This document shows, in pieces, positions 58,003-64,000 of a stretch of DNA of 64,000 nt (its first letter is position 1; each line of letters starts with the position of its first letter). Below the pieces are notes generated by a model. That model did no database searches and was not told the DNA's origin. It was given only the letters and a program-made list of their open reading frames with translations. Where the stretch lies: NCBI RefSeq assembly GCF_020447315.1, contig NZ_JAJADQ010000002.1:587254-651253 (forward strand). The letters run 5' to 3'. Source of the stretch: Hymenobacter nitidus (lineage in GTDB: Bacteria > Bacteroidota > Bacteroidia > Cytophagales > Hymenobacteraceae). A program made the translations under genes and the position numbers.

Positions 58003-59856
58003 ATGAACCTAGAGCACATCAACTATGGCCTGTCGGCCAGCCAGGAGGAAACCAAGCCCATTGAGGAAATGCCCAACCCGCTGCCGCGGGCGGTGCTACG
58101 CCTAAATAACCACGTGCTGCTCGACGGCGAGTGGAATTTTGCCCTCGACCCCGACGACAGCGGCCTGCGCGACGGCTGGCACCTGGGCTATACCTACGAG
58201 CACAAAGCCCAGTGGCCCGGCTCCATCGAAACCCATATGGCCCAGGCCAAGGGCCAGAACCAGCCCTCGGTGTGGCACGACAAGGTGGTGGCCTGGTACG
58301 AGCGGGAATTCACCCTGCCCGAAATTGAGGAGCCCCTGCTACGCTCCATGTTTCAACTCACCTTCGGGGCCTGCGGCTACGAGACGCGGGTGTGGCTGAA
58401 CGGCCGGCAACTGCGCACCATTGAGGGCGAAGACGTGCACTACGGCGAATACACGTCGTTTTCCTACGAACTGCGCGAAGAAAACCTGCACCGGGTAAAC
58501 CGCCTGACCGTGCGCATTGCCGACACGATGGACGCGGAAACCACCCGCGGCAAGCAGGAGTCGCACATCTACAAGCGCGGTGGTATCTGGTACCAGACGT
58601 TTACGGGGGCCGTGCGCAGCGTGTGGTTGGAAATGGTGGAGCGCAACCGCCTCCGCTCCCGCGTGGGCGTCGATAGTGTGGTGGAAGACAAGCTGGTGCG
58701 CTTCAACCTCACCACCCGCATCCACGACCCAGGGTGCTACACCTTGCGCCTGCAGGTGTATGAGCGGGGCCGCAAAAACGGGGCGCCGCCGCTCTACGCT
58801 TCCGATTTTTCGCTGCGCCTCGAAGCGGGCCAGAAGCAACAGCGGGTAGTGCTGGAGATGCCCGATGCCCGGCTGTGGTCGCCGGAAACGCCCAACCTGT
58901 ACCAGCTCGTGGCGCAGCTCATTGATGCGGAAGGCTACGTGGCCCAGATTGAAACTCACTTTGGTCTGCGCAAGATTGAGTCGCGGGGCCGGCACGTGTA
59001 TCTGAACAACGAGCCCACCTACCTCGACGGGATTCTGTATCAGCCCGGCACGGCCACCTACGAGGAAATGCAGCGCCACATGCACGCTATGCAGCAGCTG
59101 GGCTGCAACCTGGTGCGCGTGCACATTGCCGGCGTCGATCCGCGCATCTACAACCTGGCCGACGAGCTGGGCCTGCTGCTCTGGGTGGAAGTGCCCAGCC
59201 CCCACGCGTCGAGTCCGCGCAGCCGCCAGAACCACCAGGAAGAGCTGCTGCGCATGCTGGCCCTGATTGAGTCTCACCCCTCGGTGGTCATCTGGAGCCT
59301 GTATAATGAGGACTGGGGCTGCCAGGATATTGCCACCAACCCCGATACGCGCCGCTACATCACGGAAACCTACCACTTCATGCAGATCGAGCACCCGCAG
59401 TTTCTGGTGGTCGACAACGACGGATGGCAGCATATTTCCGCCGAGGGGCGTCTGAAGTCCGACCTGCTCACGGCCCACCTCTACACGCCCGACCTGCCCC
59501 ACTGGCAAAACCTGCTCGACCGGCTCGTGGCGGGTGAGCTTATAGGCGTGGCTGCCTTCCCGCTAGTTATCGGCGACCCTTTCTTCTACCGCCGCCAAAA
59601 GCCCCTGATTGTTAGCGAATGGGGCGGTTTCGGCTTTGCCGACTATGGCGGCCCTCAGGCCGGCGAAGAGCGCACCGAGCGGATCCGGCAGTTCAAGCGG
59701 GAGCTGCGGGCCCGGCCCATTGCCGGCGACGTGTACACCCAGGCCACCAATATCGAGGACGAGCGCAACGGCATCATTGATTCGCACACGGGCGAGCTGT
59801 CGGTGCCGCCGGGCCTGTTGAACTCGCGCCAGAGAGAAACCCCACCGGCTCAATAG
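58003..59856 (+). CDS. Glycoside hydrolase family 2 enzyme
   Basis: This 617-residue protein has the GH2 layout. A jelly-roll sugar-binding domain (about 35-190, with LDGEWNFALDP and WYEREFTLP) and an immunoglobulin-like domain (about 190-300) lead into a TIM barrel from 300 on. The acid/base is Glu436 in WSLYNEDWG and the nucleophile Glu539 in VSEWGGFG. Such enzymes are beta-galactosidases, -glucuronidases or -mannosidases. No signal peptide is present at the ATG chosen (58003), so it acts in the cytosol or after unseen export. No SusC/SusD pair is adjacent, so this is not a PUL. A terminator follows. Confidence 0.9.
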   Translation: MNLEHINYGLSASQEETKPIEEMPNPLPRAVLRLNNHVLLDGEWNFALDPDDSGLRDGWHLGYTYEHKAQWPGSIETHMAQAKGQNQPSVWHDKVVAWYEREFTLPEIEEPLLRSMFQLTFGACGYETRVWLNGRQLRTIEGEDVHYGEYTSFSYELREENLHRVNRLTVRIADTMDAETTRGKQESHIYKRGGIWYQTFTGAVRSVWLEMVERNRLRSRVGVDSVVEDKLVRFNLTTRIHDPGCYTLRLQVYERGRKNGAPPLYASDFSLRLEAGQKQQRVVLEMPDARLWSPETPNLYQLVAQLIDAEGYVAQIETHFGLRKIESRGRHVYLNNEPTYLDGILYQPGTATYEEMQRHMHAMQQLGCNLVRVHIAGVDPRIYNLADELGLLLWVEVPSPHASSPRSRQNHQEELLRMLALIESHPSVVIWSLYNEDWGCQDIATNPDTRRYITETYHFMQIEHPQFLVVDNDGWQHISAEGRLKSDLLTAHLYTPDLPHWQNLLDRLVAGELIGVAAFPLVIGDPFFYRRQKPLIVSEWGGFGFADYGGPQAGEERTERIRQFKRELRARPIAGDVYTQATNIEDERNGIIDSHTGELSVPPGLLNSRQRETPPAQ

Positions 59857-59881
59857 CCTCACCTACGGGCACTGAACAGAA

Positions 59882-59925
59882 AAGAAGCCCGGTTCCTGCT
59901 ACAGCAGCAGGAACCGGGCTTCTTT
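59882..59925 (+). terminator. Intrinsic terminator after the GH2 gene
   Basis: AAGAAGCCCGGTTCCTGCT pairs perfectly with AGCAGGAACCGGGCTTCTT around ACAGC, followed by TTCG. It may serve the convergent gene at 59972 also. Confidence 0.85.
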
Positions 59926-59971
59926 TCGTTGCGGCTTTCCGACAAGCTAACCTCTCCGCTGGCTTTCGGCC

Positions 59972-60433
59972 TTACTTATCGAAGTGGACGAACTGACGGG
60001 CAAATTCGGGGATTTCCACGTTGTTGTAGGGGTCCACGTCTAGCGTAAGCTGAATCATGACCGGCTGCCCCTTGGTGACGCCGTAGGCCAGCAGTTCGTA
60101 GGCCATGCCCTTTTCCGTCGCGTAGCCATACTTAAAGGCTTTGGCGGGCGCCCCCTGAATAAAGCAGGATATTTCCTGCAGCTCCTTGCCCTTCACCTTC
60201 TTGACGCGCTGCTTGGTGTAGTCGGCCGGGGCCCCGTTGCGCAGATCGGCCGGGTTCAGGTACATCAGGACGATGTCGAATTTTTCGGCGCGCACCTCGT
60301 AGGGCGACACCAGCGTGGCTCCGGCCGGCACCTCATACTGCTGCCCGCAGAAGTCGACCTGAGCGGGCGGCGCCTGTGCAAAAGACGAAACGGCGGCAAA
60401 AACCAGAAGTAGCAATGCGTATACTGCTTTCAT
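59972..60433 (-). CDS. Secreted hypothetical protein
   Basis: This 153-residue protein has a signal peptide (1-20, ending SFA-Q). The mature part contains VDFCGQQYEVPAGATLVSPYEVRAEKFDIVLMYLNPADL and TKQRVKKVKGKELQEISCFIQG, and ends MIQLTLDVDPYNNVEIPEFARQFV. Two cysteines (FCGQ, SCFI) could pair. I do not recognise the family. The gene is the last before the GH2 terminator, on the opposite strand, and is separated from miaE by 83 nt. Confidence 0.6.
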   Translation of the reverse strand: MKAVYALLLLVFAAVSSFAQAPPAQVDFCGQQYEVPAGATLVSPYEVRAEKFDIVLMYLNPADLRNGAPADYTKQRVKKVKGKELQEISCFIQGAPAKAFKYGYATEKGMAYELLAYGVTKGQPVMIQLTLDVDPYNNVEIPEFARQFVHFDK

Positions 60434-60516
60434 AGTTGGTAAAGTAAAACGTTTTAGTCAAAAGCCTAAGAGGAGTGTCTGATTTTTCATTACCAATATT
60501 CCGGCCATACTTTCCG

Positions 60517-61128
60517 CTAGTGCATCCGGTCGTCCCGCACCGGCAGATTGGTGATAATGTCGCCCTCTATTTTAAGCAGCTCCTGCAGGCGGGCATCCAC
60601 CTCTTTGGGGTCGCGGTATTCCTTGGCCAGATCCACGTAGCTCACGAAATGCGCCGCTTCCGAGACCATCAGCTCGTAGTAAAACTTGCTCAGCTCGGGG
60701 TCGGGAATGTGCTTCCACAAAAGCTTGAACCGCTCGCAGCTACGCGCTTCTATTAAGGCACTTACCAGCAGCATATCCATCAGTTGCCGGTCGCGGTGGT
60801 CGCCGCGGCGCACGTGGGTCATGAGCTGCACCACGTACTCGTCGCGCCGCTGGGGCCCCAGTTCAAACCCGCGCTTGCGCAGCTCGAGCAGTACCCGCTC
60901 GAAGTGGGCCCACTCCTCGGCTACCAGGGCGGTCAGCTCGTCGACGAGGCGCGTTTTCTCGGGGTACTTCACGATCAGCGAAATGCCGGTGCTGGCCGCC
61001 TTCTGCTCACAATAGGCGTGGTCGACGAGGATATCCTCGATGTTTTTGCTGGCAATATCCACCCAGCGCGGGTCGGTATTGAGCTTGAGCTTGAGGATGG
61101 TTTTTTCCTTGGATTCGGATGCGTCCAT
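60517..61128 (-). CDS. miaE: tRNA-(ms2io6A)-hydroxylase
   Basis: This 203-residue diiron monooxygenase of the ferritin-like fold hydroxylates the isopentenyl group of ms2i6A37 in tRNA. The iron ligands fall in VDHAYCEQKAAST, EEWAHFERVLLEL, EARSCERF and SEAAHFVSYVDLA, the EXXH-type pairs of MiaE. Length and order are normal. It needs O2. MiaA and MiaB, which build its substrate, are not in the window. It follows the porin gene by 40 nt on the same strand and could be co-transcribed with lpxK and the porin. Confidence 0.93.
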   Translation of the reverse strand: MDASESKEKTILKLKLNTDPRWVDIASKNIEDILVDHAYCEQKAASTGISLIVKYPEKTRLVDELTALVAEEWAHFERVLLELRKRGFELGPQRRDEYVVQLMTHVRRGDHRDRQLMDMLLVSALIEARSCERFKLLWKHIPDPELSKFYYELMVSEAAHFVSYVDLAKEYRDPKEVDARLQELLKIEGDIITNLPVRDDRMH

Positions 61129-61168
61129 AGCATTTCCCGCCTCGCGGAGGGCGTTTTGCGGAAGAGAG

Positions 61169-63214
61169 TTAGTCGAAAAACTGCCAGCGGATGCCGAACT
61201 GAAACCGCCGGGGCAGGCCCGTGTAGAAGGGCGTCGGGAAGTAGCCGTTGCCGAAGCTGTAGAAGCCCTGATTGACGTAGGCCACTTTCAGAAAGACGGA
61301 AACCGTTTTAATATCGGTAATCAGAAACACATCGGCTACCGCGAAGTTGCGGCTCGTGAAGCGGTCCTGCACGTAGAACTGCTGGTTGCTGGGGCTGTAG
61401 CCGTAGCCCTTAAAGCGCGACTGGTAGTACACTTCAGCCCCGATTTGCCCGAACAGCGCCTTTTTAAACAGGTAGTTCTGGTAGTAGACCTTGCCGTTGG
61501 CCACCAGCCCGGGAATGCGCAGTCCCTCGCCCGAGCCGCCGCTGGTGGCAGTAGCCTGGTTGTCGAAGAAGAACTTACCCAGGTTGAAGCGGTGGCGCAG
61601 GGAGCCAATCAGCAGCAGCTTGGCCTCGTTTAGCTGCAGGGGAATACCGTCGCGCCGGAAAGCCTCCCGATACCCCCGGGCGGTAGCCACCGAGTCCTGG
61701 GAGTAGTACACCAGGTCGTTGATCGTAACCCCGCTGACGGACGCATCCACGTAGTGACGGCCCAGCTTCTGGGCTACCCGCCCCGTGATTTGGTTTACCA
61801 GCGTGTTCCTGAACTCGGGTGGGCCGCTGGCGCCTTCCCCGCCGCTGTGGTTCCAGGCGTAGTGGTTGCCCTCGAAGCGCTGCTGGGTGAGCGTAGGCGA
61901 GTAAGAGGTAATCAGATATTCGCCGCTCACGGGGCCCAGGCGGGCCGAAACCCGGCCCCAGAACTCACTAAGCTCCTTGGTTTCGGGTCCGGTTTGCAGG
62001 GCCAGCACCTCACCGGCCGCTTCGATGGCAATCAGCTTGCGGTAGCGAAACCCGGCCGTCCCCCCCAAGTAGACGTTGGAGTACTGCATGCTGTAGGTCG
62101 GCGACACCGTATTGGTAGTGCCCAGGAAGCTCTTGGCCCGCAGTTCGGAGTCGCGGTAGCGGCCGTAGAGGCGGTATTCCACGGCGGGCGTGTGGCCCAT
62201 GAGGCCCACCGTGTTTTCGACCTGCTGGTACTCGGCCCGGTCGTTGGTCAGGGAGGCGCTCAGCAGCGTATCGGGGTAGAACTGCAGCCGCTGGGTGAGC
62301 GGGTCGGTGACGAGCTGCTCGTCGCTGTACTTGTTGAACTGCCGCTTCCAGTCGAAGATATGGTAGGCCGTCAGGCCTTTGCCCAGCAGCCGGTAGGTGT
62401 GCACCAGACGCACCTCGTCCCGGTCGTCCACGTTCAGGGCCCGGGTCAGGTTCACGCGTTCCAGGGCGTAGTCGAACAGGCTGCGCGGGTTAAAGGTGCC
62501 GTCTGCCTGCCGGTCGGCGGGCTGGTAGCGGATGCCGCCCTGCTCGGCCACGCGGTGCCGGGCCGTGCTGATGTTGAATAAGGCGTGGTACCGGTCGTCT
62601 TTGGTTTGGTAGCGGGCAAACAGCAGCACGTTGGAGTGCTCGGCCTGCCCCTCCCGCTCACTGGCAGACTGCAGAGCCTTATTGGAGGCAAACCGCTCGT
62701 AGGCCAGGCCCACGTTCAGGTTTTTGCCCAGGCTGCGGGTATAGGACAACTCAAAGACCTGCTCGCCGGCCCCACTCTGAATAAAGCGGAAAAACGTGTA
62801 GGGCGAGCGGGTATCGTAGTAGGGAATGGTAGCCGAGTTGCGCACGTACTTATCGAAGGCGTTGCGGCCAAAGCGGGTGCCCAGCTCCACGTTGGGCTCC
62901 CAGAGCAGGCGGCGCGAGGCCGTGCCGATGTTGCCCAGGTCCTGCTGAAACGTGCTGTCGTGAAACCAGTAGCGGGCCTGCATCTGGTTGGTCAGGGTCG
63001 TATCGATGATGCGGCCCTCGTACTGCTCGCGCAGAATATCGGCCTCGCGCAGCACGCGGGTAGTTTTGGCGCCATACAGCACCTTGGTCGAATCGTCGAG
63101 CACCTGGCCCCGGCCCAGGACGGGCAGCAGCAGGCAGCAGCCGAGCACCAGCCCGAAAACAACGCGGCGCAGGGAGCAGGGGAAACGAAACAGCGGAACG
63201 AGCAGATCAGACAA
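61169..63214 (-). CDS. Outer-membrane beta-barrel protein (putative_porin family)
   Basis: This protein of about 681 residues is of the Bacteroidota 'putative porin' family. A signal peptide is followed by an N-terminal segment (VLYGAKTTRVLREADIL) and then alternating strands ending in aromatic residues to a C-terminal FQFGIRWQFFD typical of barrels. I place the start at the TTG at 63214, whose TTG overlaps the lpxK stop (TTGTCTGA). An ATG at 63268 is possible but its first residues lie wholly within lpxK and make no sense as a signal peptide. It sits in the outer membrane; the cargo is unknown. Coupling with lpxK is likely. Confidence 0.82.
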   Translation of the reverse strand: MSDLLVPLFRFPCSLRRVVFGLVLGCCLLLPVLGRGQVLDDSTKVLYGAKTTRVLREADILREQYEGRIIDTTLTNQMQARYWFHDSTFQQDLGNIGTASRRLLWEPNVELGTRFGRNAFDKYVRNSATIPYYDTRSPYTFFRFIQSGAGEQVFELSYTRSLGKNLNVGLAYERFASNKALQSASEREGQAEHSNVLLFARYQTKDDRYHALFNISTARHRVAEQGGIRYQPADRQADGTFNPRSLFDYALERVNLTRALNVDDRDEVRLVHTYRLLGKGLTAYHIFDWKRQFNKYSDEQLVTDPLTQRLQFYPDTLLSASLTNDRAEYQQVENTVGLMGHTPAVEYRLYGRYRDSELRAKSFLGTTNTVSPTYSMQYSNVYLGGTAGFRYRKLIAIEAAGEVLALQTGPETKELSEFWGRVSARLGPVSGEYLITSYSPTLTQQRFEGNHYAWNHSGGEGASGPPEFRNTLVNQITGRVAQKLGRHYVDASVSGVTINDLVYYSQDSVATARGYREAFRRDGIPLQLNEAKLLLIGSLRHRFNLGKFFFDNQATATSGGSGEGLRIPGLVANGKVYYQNYLFKKALFGQIGAEVYYQSRFKGYGYSPSNQQFYVQDRFTSRNFAVADVFLITDIKTVSVFLKVAYVNQGFYSFGNGYFPTPFYTGLPRRFQFGIRWQFFD

Positions 63215-64000
63215 CAGCGTGGGGCTGAAATAAAGGAGAAACCAACTGCTGCAATTGGGCAGCGCCATCGGCCAGAAACTGAACCTGGATGGGAATGTAG
63301 AAAACCGGCAGCGGCGCTACTGCCGCCCGCAGCGCGGGCTCGAGCAGGCGGACCGCATCTTTTTGCGTGGTAAAAACGCTTTGCCCGGGCCGTAATTGCC
63401 CAGTGAGAGTGGCAATATCAGCCGCGGTAAATGCGTGGTGGTCGGCAAAGGCGGCGTGGTGCGCAATATGGTAGCCGGCCCGGGTCAGGTAGTCGCGCAA
63501 CGGACCCGGCTGGGCAATGCCCGTCAGCAGCACGATTTCAGGGCTCTCAGGCGTTGCAGCGCCGCCCACCGGCACCGGCGCCCCGTAGGCATAGGCGGAA
63601 AACAGCACCGGCACCCGGGGCCGGGCGTAGCGCCGCACTTGCGCTGTCATTGCCGCCTGCTCGGCCTCCGTCAGCTCCGGTTCACACTTCGTGACGATGA
63701 CCACATCGGCCCGCCGGGCCCCGCCGCGGCTTTCGCGCAAACGCCCGGCCGGCAATACGTAGTCGTGGTAGAAAGGCCGCTGCTGCTCGGTCAGCAGCAC
63801 ATTCAGGGTGGGCCGCACGCGCCGGTGCTGGTAGGCATCGTCGAGGACTACGGCCGTCACCTCGGGAGCTTCGTGCAGCAGGGTTTCGAGGCCGGTGCGG
63901 CGGTTTTCACACACCACGACCGGCACCTGGCCCCGAAAATCCTGGTAGTGCTGCAGGGGCTCGTCGCCGATGGTAGCGGCTGTGGCCGCGGCATCGGCGA
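63207..64000 (-). CDS. lpxK: Tetraacyldisaccharide 4'-kinase (start missing)
   Basis: The visible 264 residues are the C-terminal part of LpxK, which phosphorylates the lipid A precursor at the 4' position on the inner face of the membrane. Motifs seen are GDEP at the window edge, VVLDDAYQHRRV (the Asp for catalysis), VIVTKCEP and LLTGIAQPGPL. The reading frame runs to position 64000, so the Walker A loop and start are outside. The frame ends with VV and TGA at 63207, overlapping the porin gene. This gives a lipid A and porin gene pair, both serving the outer membrane. Confidence 0.93.
   Translation of the reverse strand, partial: ADAAATAATIGDEPLQHYQDFRGQVPVVVCENRRTGLETLLHEAPEVTAVVLDDAYQHRRVRPTLNVLLTEQQRPFYHDYVLPAGRLRESRGGARRADVVIVTKCEPELTEAEQAAMTAQVRRYARPRVPVLFSAYAYGAPVPVGGAATPESPEIVLLTGIAQPGPLRDYLTRAGYHIAHHAAFADHHAFTAADIATLTGQLRPGQSVFTTQKDAVRLLEPALRAAVAPLPVFYIPIQVQFLADGAAQLQQLVSPLFQPHAVV

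Noticed and set aside
1..64000. tRNA, rRNA, CRISPR arrays, insertion sequences, prophage
   Set aside because: No T-loop GGTTCRANNCC arrangement, no regularly spaced repeats, no transposase or integrase motifs were found on reading.

Overview
The window looks like a chromosomal stretch of a high-GC Bacteroidota bacterium, most likely Hymenobacter or a close relative (Cytophagales). The reasons are the GC-rich coding style, promoters of the Bacteroidota sigma-A type (TTG about 20 nt upstream of TAnnTTTG, clearest before glnA and before the Rrf2 gene), a type III glutamine synthetase, the enlarged Bacteroidota form of IspG, a putative_porin family protein after lpxK, and several small secreted proteins of Bacteroidota-only families. 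I see no rRNA, tRNA, CRISPR array, transposase, integrase or phage gene. Genus assignment is inference.

Layout. 0-6 kb: small secreted proteins, an RND/MMPL exporter, a zinc-ribbon protein and an aldo/keto reductase. 6-12 kb: an ethanolamine locus, with a secreted PPC-domain protein, an ethanolamine-type permease, eutB, then a cupin, a membrane protein and a DUF1810 protein, and only then eutC. 12-23 kb: an Imm51-like orphan, an alpha/beta hydrolase, a superfamily 1 helicase, a SlyD-like PPIase, an AT-rich islet, an ACP phosphodiesterase-like protein, a general stress protein 26 homologue, a CrtA-like monooxygenase and an azoreductase. 23-36 kb: leuS; an Rrf2 regulator with an NmrA-type oxidoreductase sharing two identical-format operators; a long minus-strand run ending with ispG at its upstream end, followed by a three-gene AT-richer cassette carrying a contact-dependent-inhibition immunity protein, then an SDR, a HAD phosphatase and a DUF6984-like protein. 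36-44 kb: two secreted thioredoxin-fold proteins, a quinone oxidoreductase and a 1562-residue soluble histidine kinase with about ten PAS domains. 44-47 kb: an AT-richer accessory stretch of lipoproteins and orphans. 47-64 kb: glnA (type III), an LTA-synthase-like enzyme, mtaB, an HTH regulator, a MacB/FtsX permease, a secreted 'asparagine synthetase B'-like protein, a GH2 glycosidase, miaE, a porin-like protein and the start-truncated lpxK.

How parts work together. Permease plus EutBC would import ethanolamine and split it to acetaldehyde and ammonia in the cytosol; no microcompartment shell, reactivase or aldehyde dehydrogenase is nearby. The Rrf2 protein probably represses itself and the oxidoreductase through TGTAAC-N7-GTTACA sites. 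LpxK and the porin overlap and both serve the outer membrane. MtaB and MiaE both modify position 37 of tRNAs but are not in one operon.

Repeats are a second theme. A composite palindromic element (outer inverted arms around an inner terminator-like hairpin) occurs at about 3.1, 26.6 and 37.1 kb, and at 37.3 kb it supplies the last codons of the quinone oxidoreductase. Other intergenic inverted repeats lie at 0.3, 4.5, 11.2 and 33.2 kb.
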